In this document: piece by piece, positions 1 to 11,556 of the stretch
Numbering within the stretch: the first letter of the stretch is position 1
How the letters are laid out: each line of letters opens with the position of its first letter
Source of the DNA: Bigelowiella natans CCMP2755
Taxonomy: Eukaryota > Cercozoa > Chlorarachniophyceae
NCBI GenBank assembly: GCA_000320545.1
Contig: ADNK01002554.1
Location: 1-22,707 of the forward strand
Reading direction: 5' to 3'
DNA length: 22,707 bases
The notes under the pieces: generated by a model
What the model saw: only the letters and a program-made list of their open reading frames with translations
The model's database searches: none
Told to the model about the DNA's origin: nothing
Position numbers and translations under genes: made by a program

Positions 1-1048
<1,048 letters not shown>

Positions 1049-2470
1049 ATGAGAAGCTCCCTGCTGCTGCTCCTGCGTGCTGCTGTTGTGTCTGCTGGAC
1101 CGAAGAAACTCGAACACGGGCTGACCTCCTTCTTCGGGAGGTTCGGTTCTTTTGGCGGGAAAGAAGGGGCGGGGGGAGGGGCCTCTGTTGAGCAATGAAA
1201 ATGCACAAGAAGCTGGAATTCTAGCATTTTATCTGAAAATGCTTCAATTTAGGCAAAAATATTAGGAAATATTCGGGATAACCCGTTGCCTTGCGGAGGG
1301 AGGAGACTAATCCAGCTGCGGCACCGACGACGAAGAAAGAGAAGAAATTTCTCAGTTTGGGAATCTTGGAATAGGAGAAAATAAGACTGGAATATATCTA
1401 GGTTTTTCCGGCAAATAGTCATTGTCCTCGCAACAATATATACAATAGTAATTGATCTTTTTTTTGTGATACTTGTTAACAGAGAAATACCTAGATTTTT
1501 GGATAAAAATTATAAGAACTCTGTCTCGTGCCCAACATAATATGTTCTTTCGGGTTTAAAACCAGAGGTAATTGGATAGAATATCTTGGTTATGATTTGG
1601 ATAGCTAGAATCTCTATCTTCAATTGTTGTTCATGTTACATAATCTTTACTATGTATTGGAACTTTTTCCGAATAAACATCGATATATTTTTGCCTAATG
1701 TAAGGAAATGCGCTGTCGAAACAGTCGGCGCATTACGTGCACAAGGGCTCACATTCCATTTCCATCCGCCCCCCCCCCTCCCTCCCTGCTTTCGAACGAT
1801 TTTTTATGAATGTATAACGAGGGAAAATGGCTGCAACTAAACGACGACTAAGAAGTACTTCTCGCAGAAACAGTCGAGGTATACTAGAAGGCGGTCTCGT
1901 TGGGAGTGATAAACGATAGCTGTTGTGTCTCTTTTGTTCGGTAGTGCCACGACGGGCTGCTCGGGGCGATTGCTTACGCGAAGAGAACTGCGATGACTGC
2001 AGAGGGCCCGGAAGGGTGTGGTGTGACTCAGCTGCGGTGAGTTGACTAAAAGTCTGTTTGTTGGGAAGGGTGGGAATCTGAGAATACTACGAGATCGCCG
2101 TACTCATCATGTTTTGGTGAATCATCATGTAATTACCTTGCCTTTATTCATCTATTTTCCTAATTAGTATACGACAGTATTGCGTCGTCTAGTTCGCCAA
2201 TACAAAAGCATCCCCTCCACGGTTGGATCCTCCATTGCCTCGTGTGTAGCTACTAGCGCAGCTGGGGCGAGGCTGGGAAGATTACGTTTGTCTGGGAAGC
2301 CATATGCTGCAGCTTCCATATTGGGTAGAAGTATCTGCAACGAATGCTCGCATATCAACGATGGTGGTAGCACAGGCGGTCATGGCATAATACAGCTAAA
2401 ATCGATACCTATCATGATGGCAGTGATGACGCTTCTACTGCTTCTTATTTACATCATCACTAGCTGGTAA
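1049..2470 (+). CDS. Tentative secreted/type I membrane protein with PSI-like cysteine exon
   Basis: Tentative spliced gene. The first exon starts at ATG 1049, and its first residues (MRSSLLLLLRAAVVSAG) look like a signal peptide; one frame-compatible donor is after 1145. An exon at 1945-2036 has strong borders (TTCGGTAG before, GTGAGTTG after) and reads as a Cys-rich peptide with GDCLREENCDDC and RVWC. That is the C..C..WC spacing of plexin/semaphorin/integrin (PSI) modules. It joins in frame to 2168-2470 (acceptor AATTAG), 100 codons with further cysteines and a hydrophobic C-terminal helix (IPIMMAVMTLLLLLIYII) just before TAA. A GTAATAC near the stop could be a donor, so the true end may lie further on. 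The two downstream exons fit well together. The link to exon 1 is weaker: it needs a roughly 800-base intron with a poor donor, and extra exons may be missed. PSI modules usually sit in extracellular regions; no specific function is assigned. Confidence 0.4.
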
Positions 2471-3684
2471 TACTTTCATCTATCTACCAAGTTTTTTTCA
2501 CCACATCTACGCAAATTTTATCAATACAGGCTGGCAATAGCGAATATCTGAGTAGTTTGATTAATCATTACGCACATACGCTATGTTAGGATCGACAGGT
2601 GACAACAACAGAAGCCTTGCATAACGAGCAGCTGGTGGCGGAGGCATGCTAAACGTGCGAACTTCGATGGAGTGTAACTTACAATGCTAGAGTCGACTTC
2701 AGGTGCGCCGTAAATATGTGGTAGTGCATGTACATACAATGACACCAAGAGGAGTTGGGAACTTCAATATCGAGTCGAAGCGACTGCTGAGTATACATGG
2801 TTCTGTCTCGCATGTACCAATTTTGTTATTATACATTGTGCTATCATCGCTACAATCAGCTACGTTGAATCGCAATAATCACTTACAGCTCATAGCTTTG
2901 CATTCGCACAAACTAGCAATGTACAAAGTTGCATTTGCTGCAAGGCATTAGGGCAGCCATTATAATTATACACCGCTAGCAAGCTGATAGGCTAGATGAC
3001 CCGCACACACTCTGCACCAAGCAAAGTATTTGAACGCCCGCTATAAATAGCTATTTGATTGCGAACATCATTAGATCAATTGTAAACTAAAACAGAGGAA
3101 AGGTGCTTAACGTGTCACTCTCTCAATTATTTATTACTATCTAGTTAGTAGCGCTGCTGTGGAATATACAATAAAATAAAGCTAATTATAAGGCGCTACA
3201 GAGCATATGAATGCGCATTTACCTAAATGGCTGATTTATATGGAAAAGTCTCATAATTCTAAGTACTGTTTATTCCATGTGATTGAGTTGAATCGGTGTA
3301 ATGATATGTGCCTACATTGAGAAATAAACTAAATCCTCGAAGCAGCAGCATTTGCCTATCTACTACCAGGAGCAGTCTGATCGAGTGTCTTCGAAGTACC
3401 CCCCGCGAAACAACAAGATCCATTGCAACAAGGGGTGCTTTGGGTGTTGAAACTCTGGCTCGCTTAGGATGTCAGGAGAATCGATAATGCGGGGGGGCTG
3501 GTCAATTGATGTTCCAGATATCTATTCATAAAGTAGTATATGTCAAAGCTGAAACTCTTCCTTTGAGACCACCAACCGAAATGTTGTGTGCGACTCTTCA
3601 ATAAAACATAATCATCTAATACGTAACGGAAATCAGAGAATAGGTTATTTATCAAGAAATCACTCCTCTACCTTCCAAAAGGAA
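2471..3684. other. Intergenic region, nothing recognised
   Basis: About 1.2 kb between the putative plus-strand PSI-like gene and the end of the minus-strand membrane-protein gene. I found no chain of exons with consistent splice sites on either strand. The short ORFs here have mixed composition and no motif. It probably contains the 3' ends of both converging transcripts; I could not place polyadenylation signals with confidence. Confidence 0.55.
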
Positions 3685-4812
3685 TCATGCAAATACCTTC
3701 ACTTTCATCGGCAGCCTCGCTCGCTTCAACCGCGCCCTAGCATTCTGCATCATTTTGTCAAACGTCATGCGAGGAATGTCTGGAAAGATCGCCTTGACAG
3801 CTGGCCATGTAGCACCCTCTCCGATATGAGTTGGAGCGCTTTCCTCTTCTCCGTTATCTGTCGTTGTCTTGACGCTGTTTCTGTTCAACTCCTTGAATGT
3901 GTACAAACCGAAGGGCTCAGGGCTGAGGACAACCTCCTCACTCACAACTGTTATGCTCCTACTGCTACGACTCCATTCGCTATATCTGTTGGTAGCAGCC
4001 CGGGGGGAACGATCTGATTTTTTCTGATTTGCGCCTTCTTGCCCTCCTCCTCCTTCTCCTCCTCTTTCTCTCCCCTTTCTGTAGTTCCCTTCTTTACTCG
4101 GTATCTGCATTCCAAGCATCTTTCTCGCGGCATTTGTCACTGAAGCTAGGACCGAGCGCCAACCACTTCCCTGGTTAGCTTTATGGGTACTCATCAACGG
4201 CTCACACAACACGTATCGCCCACCCGGTAGACCTACGACCCCACGGAGCTCTCCCCCTCCCCACATGTGCCCTCTCCGCATGTAGTTGTACTTGTGTTTC
4301 CTGGACGTAAGCGACGAGATGTTGTTCAGTGCTTCTTGGACAGTCGATGGAATTAGAGCGATTGCGGTGAAAATCATGAGAATGACCAATGTTACGACGA
4401 TGACGAAATTGCTGGTGGTGCTGCTGATGAGGATGCTAAGCTAAAACAGGGGTTGGCAAGAGGAAAATCGTAAGTTTGAAGTGTGTAATACCGAATAGTC
4501 TTCTTCTCCGTCCTTTGTCGCTTTAGCCCTTTCATTGAGGTGTTTTCCCCTTCTCGGCCTTTGTGATGTTCTTCTATATTCTTGACGATTTCACCCTCCT
4601 CCTCCACCTCCTCCACCTCCTCTTCTTCTTCTTCTTCTTCTTCTTCTTCTTCTTCTGCTTCCTCAACGACTACTTGGCACAGGTCAAAAGTGCGATTAAA
4701 AGGATTTTGCAGTATTGCAGGCACTTTCTCAGCAGCAGCAGAAAGATGGTAGTGATGATCAGAGTACTCAAACTTCACAGCTCCAAACGACTCGTACCCT
4801 TTAAAAGAAAAT

Positions 4813-4875
<63 letters not shown>

Positions 4876-5778
4876 CTAATTCACGAATTTTGCTGTGCGA
4901 TTTAATTGTAAGGTAGCGGGACGGGCAAAGCAGCAAGTATCATGCCCTTATCACCTTCAAGAATTACACGCTTTATGCTACCATTCGGATTAGCATCTGA
5001 GTCAGAAAGAGGTAGATATTACTTAGCAATGGTGCGCATATTCGGAAGAGAAGCATTAAGCTTGTCGCACAGTTAATATGAGATCTATCCGAGTTAAAGA
5101 ACAAAATGATGTGAAGAAGGCCAAGGACCTCTCCCTATTCGAAACAAGTGACGGTGTGCTGGATTTGGAATGTCTAATATCGAGACAGTGTCTGCTTGGA
5201 AGGGGAATAGCTGGAGAGAAAAAGATAGAGAGACAAAGAGAGAGAGAGCGCGAGAGAGAGAGAGAGAGAAGGGGGGAGGGGTTGGAGAAGGTTGGGGGGA
5301 GGGCATAAGAACGGCAACCAATGTCATAAAATGACAGTGATAATGATGAACCTTCACCGAAAACTCACAGATAACAGAAAAAGTGCCAGTGCAAGCATAG
5401 AAGCAAAGCTGCCTCACCGCTATTTTGCTCCCATTTTGTTCATATTCTCTATTTCGTCATAACGTTTTGCATTTGCTCCGGCATAGGGGGGGTGTCTCGC
5501 AGCTTGGTGCGCGCATACCTGCCACCGTTGGCCCAAAATGAGATGATTCGATATCTTCTCTGTCCGCAAATTGCTAAACATCGTAAAGCAGCCTGCAGTT
5601 CCTATAAAAAGGGCAGGGGTATTAAGGAATAGAGGCGTCATATGCACTCAGGCCTTGTTGTCGGGCCATCAACAGCACTACGATGCAATGGAAAATAGCA
5701 TTCGATTTCTTCAATAGTGACAAATACATTACTTAATCCGATATACGGACTGAAGGCAAAGAAAAGGACCTGATCACA

Positions 5779-5853
<75 letters not shown>

Positions 5854-7866
5854 GGGTGAAAGTAATTCAAATGTGGAAACATGCTACGAAAAACGACGAA
5901 GGATAGATGGGACCGGGTGAGAGGCACTTGCCAGTTGTTTGTGGAAGAAATACAAGCACTATAGTAAGGAAGGTAGAACGCAAATATGCAATGCATAGGC
6001 GAATGTGGTAAAAGCTACGATGCGCTTATATCAACCTACACTACGACTCAATGATTGTAGGTATTACAAGCGTCAGCAATGCCGTATGTCCAAAGGAAAA
6101 GGATGATGGAGATGTAGGCGAGGAGGAGGAGGAGGAAGGAGTGACGGTGGCCATCAAAGAGTCTTGTTTGCGCTGCTGCTGCTGCTGAACGTGACTTCCT
6201 CCTATCAGTAAAGATTTGTCAGCAAGGATGGTAGTTTGGTTGATTCGATTCGAAAACTCATAAATTACACCCTCATCGTAATCATCAAGATCACACGTAT
6301 TTGTACTAGCAGCAGCGACAACATTGCAATGACACCCTCCACATCCAGAATACGTCCCGAATCAAATCTTTATATTATTCTAGAACCACCACCACCCACC
6401 TGCATGTGAATAGGCGACGCATGGAGCGTTTCGTCGCTTGAGTGCGAAAAACCGAGAAGACGAAGACATATGCGAAGCGAACAGCCAAATCGTGGCGAAG
6501 TTGAGCACCCATCCTCTGCTAACCTCCCACCAATTCCCTGCAAACCGACCCCCGTGTTCCCCAAACCGCAGGGCAATCAGGGCCATCGAGACGTTTATCA
6601 ATACATAGTGTAGCGTGCGGTCCTCCAACTACCAGACGAGAGCAATGATCAGATGTGAGCTCAAAGCTACAGCGACGATGCATCTTGCATCACTGCGCAT
6701 TTAACTCAAATTGGAGGATGGAAAGCGGGGGGAAATGAGGAAAGGGGGGGGGGGGGGTGGGAGGGGGGTTACTAGATTAGTATTGCTGCATATCTATATA
6801 TGAGTGCGAACATCAATTTAATCCAGACGTCGCCGGCACTGCTAGTTTTTTGGTCAAAAACGAATCATATAGCAATCATATACTCTGATTAGCAGCCAAG
6901 GCCAAGTGGGTATTCTTTCCGACCTTCAACTTCCATCGACGCCCCAAACCGCAGAGAGCTCCTTTGCGCTTGGTACCCACCTTCTCCGTTGTAGTGTTTG
7001 CCAGTTGAAGTGCTTCTTGCCCTAGCTGCTCATGATCTCTTTGAAGAGACTTTTTCAACGCCGTATTATCCTTATTGGTGGAGGTCCTCTCGCCGTGTTT
7101 TCTCTCCCTCGTCGCTGCAATATTCTTATCAGCTGGCCTCGCCCCTCTAACACCCTCCCTTCCGCCCCCCCCCCCATCCGCAATGGCTAGATAGAGCACC
7201 GATGTCGCGATCGAGCTAAAATCGTAGAATCCGATGGGAGAGAGGTAAAAGTGAAGGATAAAGGCCAACAACACGCCTACATAAGCGCATCGTTGGCGGC
7301 TGTTGTGATGAGGCAAACGAACGCCGAGGAAAAGTAAAATGGAGGTCCCAATCTCGAGGGCTACAATGCACCAGCTCAGGACCTAGATGAGCATCACGAT
7401 AGGAGGAATATTTCGCAATTTAGAGGCTTGCAAGGACAACAGAGCATGTTTTAAAATGAAGGATCGGTAACATGCTCTCTACTTGCTCCCACGATGATAT
7501 GATAACGACGAAAACAGCACCAACGACAGCAACAACAACCATAACAGCTGTACGCTCCTTGCTGCTACTACTACTACTACTACTACTACTACTATAAGCA
7601 GTGCTACGGCTACTACTACCATCATCGCACTCTTTGGCACCAGGTCAAGATAGGAAACATGCAGTCCAACACGCAAGATCTGCCAGTTGAAAATGAATAT
7701 CGATATCTTTCTCACCGACAAGTCGTGCAAGGGCAAAATACGAAAATATGATGATGGGGAACGATGAAACTCAAAAACAACTTCGCGTTGTATTTTTTTC
7801 CTAGACCGTCATCACAAACGATGTGCTAGCCCGTCGTCATCATTACCATCCTGCTATTCTTTTGCA

Positions 7867-7898
<32 letters not shown>

Positions 7899-8380
7899 TG
7901 TTATTTCCTTGTTCATAATACCACCGGCATGAACAAAACTATCATCCACACACTAGTCGATAAATGCAGGGGAAATCCAACAGTATTTCCAGAAATGCAA
8001 CGAATTGCTTGATCGCCTACCTCTCCTTCTACTACTACTAGTATTAATAGTACCGAGCGTAAGAGAAATTCCCTAGCGCAACTGCTCATTGGCTGGAACA
8101 AAAACCCTGTATTGAGCTGGCAATCGATAACAAAGGTTTATAGTGTTTATTCGTTAGCTGATTCGATCGTATATTACGGAGCATACCCATCAAACCAGAG
8201 GTGAAAGGAGGAAATTAAAAGAAATAGATAAGTTAAGGAAAGGCCGGGAGGGGAGGGGTGAATGCTGTGAGCTCTTCGTTCTGCTACTGTTTAAAATTCA
8301 CCAATATATCCCAAACACCCTCTATATCGGGTGATACAGTTGCAACGTCGCATTTTCCTTACGGATATGAATATTTACAC

Positions 8381-8414
<34 letters not shown>

Positions 8415-9609
8415 GTTGAGTATTCCGAATAATACCTTATGAAATCCAGCTGCAAAGTACACCAAAGCAAGTGCTGAGACGCACACCTTTTTCAGATCGT
8501 GCAGAGATTGGCCCCTCCTTCTTCTTATTCCCACAGCTTCCAACCATATGCACACTCTGCCAGTGGTTTACCAAAGAAGTATCATAATATTGCCGCTACG
8601 AGCAAACTGACGAGCTCGCGCGATTCAGGTTGATATAGCGTGCGAAAAGAGGTAGGAACAATAACACCGATAACCGGGTATACTTCCTTCACCCACGCTA
8701 TTGCATCTTGCACGCCACCATGGTTATCATGCTACTCCTCAGGTCGTTTGTCATCACATTGCTAGCCCAAACGAATGGAAGGTGCGGCAAAACATTTTGA
8801 AAAAAACAACAATAAATCATCATCTGCTCGATACTGCTCTTTCCCTGGCACTTACTGTGAGACTCCGAGAAGAACGTAGAGCACGTTGGTGTGATTTGCA
8901 CCGCCTGGCCATTCAGCAATTGCCGTTCCCATGGATATTCCCAGAGACGCGAACAACGCGTACGGGGACATCCCCGTCATGATTGGGAGAAACAAGGCTA
9001 CCATTGCCAGAAAGCTTTCGGCGTAGTGATGCACCTACATCCAACGCTTAAGGTCAATAGAAGCTGCGAGAGAATCTATGCTAATGGTCTATTCCGAGCA
9101 AACACAAATTACTTATCGACAAGATGTTACCTCCCATTTATCTGTGTAGTGCATCATTGATCCTGCCATTTTACGTTAAACCATATAGTAATGTCAACAG
9201 CTCATTCGAATATGTTTACTCCAAACGTGAACAATGCCGCTTGGGAAAACGCACTAAGAACTTATTGTGCTCATGCATCTTTTTTGGGGGGGTAAGGATG
9301 GGTTATGAACAAAAGAAGCAGCACTGGCGCCCCCGCTAAGATATTCTATTTGTACTTGAGTTTCTATACCATCTTAGCATGCTACACACCTACGAGCAAG
9401 AGCAGAAAAAACGTATTGACACACTCTTCATCGCGATTGGGCTGTTTCAAATTGAAGCGTGTCGTGGAGGGCGGCGAGTCATTCTTTCTTCGCAATGCGA
9501 CGTCATTGCAGTTCTGATTCTGTTTTGTTGACTTATAGGATGAAGCGCTTCCTTCCCCACTTTCAGTTTTTGGCGGCTGCACCTTACGCCTTCGGACCAT
9601 CGTCGCCAT
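3685..9609 (-). CDS. Multi-pass HTTM-like (vitamin-K-dependent carboxylase-related) membrane protein, 15 exons
   Basis: Spliced model of 2916 nt, about 971 aa. Exons in order: 9394-9609, 8856-9034, 8736-8761, 8436-8536, 8054-8092, 7641-7679, 6924-7382, 6400-6628, 6045-6336, 5888-5958, 5519-5601, 5129-5210, 4955-4996, 4492-4798, 3685-4435. Phases agree at every junction; exons 3-4 and the exon 7/8 border are the least certain. The N-terminus is basic (MATMVRRRKVQ), then several hydrophobic helices follow, including VSALALVYFAAGFHK and VLSWCIVALEIGTSILLFLG. Next comes an RQRCAYVGVLLAFILHF segment. This pattern (helix ending in a GxHK, a later helix with E near its middle, then an R..R.A...HF helix) resembles the HTTM membrane domain shared with gamma-glutamyl carboxylases. 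Near residues 551-578 is FTMFSNLRTEKISNHLIL, followed by an FQADTVSILD strand-like region. A poly-Glu tract from GAA repeats (about 4612-4665) precedes one more membrane helix (FVIVVTLVILMIFTAIALI) and a long basic, low-complexity tail. Family assignment is from remembered pattern, not a search; carboxylase activity cannot be claimed. Confidence 0.72.
4612..4665 (-). repeat. Coding GAA/GAG repeat (poly-Glu)
   Basis: TTC/CTC repeats on the plus strand read as GAA/GAG codons on the minus strand. They give a run of glutamates broken by valines inside the penultimate exon of the HTTM-like gene. The frame is fixed by flanking non-repetitive coding sequence on both sides. It is an acidic linker just before the last membrane helix, and its length is likely to vary between alleles. 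Confidence 0.8.
4812..4875. repeat. TA/TG compound microsatellite in an intron
   Basis: A run of TA dinucleotides passing directly into TG dinucleotides. It lies in the 156-base intron between the 4955-4996 and 4492-4798 exons of the HTTM-like gene. Confidence 0.95.
5781..5850. repeat. CA/GA compound microsatellite in an intron
   Basis: About 17 CA units followed by about 17 GA units, inside the intron between 5888-5958 and 5519-5601 of the HTTM-like gene. On the minus (transcribed) strand the GA part is a CT tract near the 5' half of that intron. Confidence 0.95.
7868..8413. repeat. Two intronic dinucleotide microsatellites (TA, CA)
   Basis: A TA tract at about 7868-7893 and a CA tract at about 8384-8413 lie in two introns of the HTTM-like gene, on either side of its 39-base exon at 8054-8092. 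A CTA/ACT trinucleotide run lies nearby, outside this span, at about 7562-7595. Confidence 0.9.
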
Positions 9610-10191
9610 TATCGTAAACCCATTCTACTACGAAGAGCGATCATCGGAAGCTTCATTATCGAGAATAAGAAATAAGATGTCCGGATATTATTCGATTATC
9701 TAAAAATACGATGTAATATTAACGATAAATTGCAAATCAGATATGTCGTAGAATAAAATTATAATGCGTTTGAAATCTTTCTCTGGTGCCGGTGGAACTG
9801 ATCACGTGACAAGAAGATCAGATGACACGTGCCTTGCTAGCATGGCATGATCAGGGTGCAACGCTCCGAGGCGTGCGACCGAGAGAACTCGTGCTCACTG
9901 ACACATTTCTTTGGAAGTGGATGTCTTGACGACAGCCGAACTCTGGGACTGTCTAGCTGTGTCCACGTCATGCCAGCATGTCACCGCAGAGCAGCACCTC
10001 GGCACACTCTGGCACTTGCGATTTCGAGGGTCGAATGCCAGCGTAGCTAGCCAGCTAGCTAGACGTGCATGAACGCAACTCTGGAACCCAGCCTAGCTAG
10101 TCAACGCATTCCGCCGTTTTTAGGTCTAGATGTGATGAAGTGATGATGGAAAATGCATGTGCGCTCTAGCTGGCACTGTCTAGCTGCCTAG
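9610..10191. other. Spacer rich in TAGC / CTAG / TGCATG words
   Basis: Lies between the start of the HTTM-like gene and the WD40 exon. The first 200 bases would hold the HTTM-like gene's promoter, but no TATA-type element is clear. From about 9836 onward the sequence is more GC-rich and dense in short palindromes: GCTAGCATGGCATG at 9836, TAGCTAGCCAGCTAGCTAGA around 10044, CCTAGCTAG near 10091, TCTAGA near 10127. The open frame 9847-10050 has no WD40 signature and I do not call it coding. Confidence 0.6.
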
Positions 10192-10773
10192 ACTATCGCC
10201 TCCTGCTCCGACGACGCGACGGTGTGCATCTGGGAGATCGACACGATCAACTCCAGGAACTCCTTCGAGGTTGCGGAGCTGGATCAAATGGTCAGGCGCC
10301 GGCTCTTCCAGCGGGGAGGAGGCGGAGGAGAGAGGGGGGGCGAGCGCAGTCTCCCCCCTCCCGCCCCCCCCTCCTCCTCCTCCTCCTCCTCCTCCTCCTC
10401 CTCCATCCGCGACAACAACGAGGATGCCAAGGGGCTAGTGGCGATGGCAACCGAGAGGGAAGGGGGGGCGATGGAGGGGAAACGTAGCGGAGACGCGAGA
10501 CGACGACTTGATGGCGGTGATGGCATTGGCCAAAGCAGCAATGTACTAGCGGGCGACCGAAAAAGGAGAACTCCTTCCTCCTCCACTTCATCATCCTCGC
10601 GCGTTAGGAGGCGGCGACCGATGCGACAGGCTCACATCCACGAGCTCTTCTCGCCGCCGCAAATGCCGTCTGCCGCAAGGAGAACGCGCAGACAACCCAC
10701 CTCGCGTTCCCCCCCGTCCCCGTCCCCGCGTGCACCCGTATCGATATCAGAAACCGACGAGCAGAAGGTTTAG
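10192..10773 (+). pseudogene. Orphan 3'-terminal WD40 exon with Ser/Arg-rich tail (CDT2-like?)
   Basis: The exon follows an AG acceptor (GCTGCCTAG) and opens with TIASCSDDATVCIWEID, a textbook final strand set of a WD40 blade (S-D-D ... W). The remaining roughly 175 residues are low complexity: a Gly/Glu stretch, poly-Ser from TCC repeats, Arg-rich segments, QAHIHELFSPP, then Ser-Pro repeats to TAG at 10771-10773. A WD40 protein needs at least four, usually seven, blades. I find no others on the plus strand upstream, where the minus-strand HTTM-like gene begins only 580 bases away. So this may be a transposed or duplicated gene end, a decaying fragment, or an exon used in an unusual transcript. 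The final-blade wording plus an Arg/Ser tail with a PIP-box-like QxxIxxLF resembles CDT2/DTL, an adaptor of CRL4 ubiquitin ligases; this is weak inference. Typed as pseudogene because the rest of the protein is missing, though the exon itself has no internal stop. Confidence 0.5.
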
Positions 10774-11556
10774 CTCATTCTGGAGAATAGTAGTCTCCAT
10801 CGTTTGCCACGCTGGAATGTGGGGGAGGGGGACGCATCGCATGCATTATCAGCCGTAGATGGCTAGATGGAGTAGTCGTTGATATTTGTCCATCGCGCAC
10901 CGTAGCATGCATTCGCAACGGCTTGCCATTTATTGTTGTGATTGTCTCCGCTACATATGCCCATAGTTGCACACACAACGATGATGATACAATGAAAAGT
11001 ATGCTAGATGCGAGTGTGCTTGGCACAAGTGCATTGCGTGCGTGTCTAGATGTGCGCTGTGCAGCTTGCATCGTGCACAAATAGACATGTTGGCTGCTAG
11101 CTACTAGACTGGCAAAGCGAGCGTGCATGCTGCTGCAGCTGTGATGGCAGCAACACAAAGAAGCAAAGGAGACTCGAGGAGCATCTACACTGGCTAGCTG
11201 GGACAAAAATTAGACCAATGGAAACAAACGCAGTAATGCACTTGTTGCAGCATGAGTCCGCAATCTAGCAATGCATGCTAGCGTGCACCTCTCGACACCA
11301 TGTAAATGTGCACGATTGATTAATCACAAAATGACAGTTTGATAAACTCTGCGTCATCATTATTGGCCATTTGTTGACTGCAGCGTGTGCAGTGCACGCG
11401 TCCAGCAACTGCACAGCCATCACATCAGAGGCATCTGTCGAAGGTTGTTCCTCGCACTTCCAAAGTGTCTCATTTCCATCTGAACCCATTTGACTGCAAC
11501 AACAAGTGCAAAACATACCAGTCAACTCGGTGGCGATGCAGCATTTCAAATTGCAA
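10774..11556. other. Spacer with repeated TGCATG, GCTAGC and TCTAGA words
   Basis: Separates the plus-strand WD40 exon from the stop of the minus-strand 33-exon gene; the two transcripts would converge here. There is no coding signature. Short palindromes are abundant: GCATGCAT near 10842 and 10904, TGCTAGCTACTAGACTGG near 11095, GTGCATGCTGC near 11123, TGCATGCTAGCGTGCA near 11270. The continuous minus-strand ORFs at 10775-11206 and 11265-11549 have Cys/His/Met-heavy random composition and are not annotated. Confidence 0.55.

Noticed and set aside
3586-4017. 143-aa plus-strand ORF
   Set aside because: It is antisense to the last coding exon of the HTTM-like gene, whose frame is fixed by upstream splice phases.
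8701-8982. 93-aa plus-strand ORF
   Set aside because: Antisense shadow of membrane-helix exons of the HTTM-like gene.
9847-10050. ORF upstream of the WD40 exon as a possible preceding WD40 exon
   Set aside because: No GH or WD dipeptides or blade periodicity in any frame; no donor giving a sensible junction.
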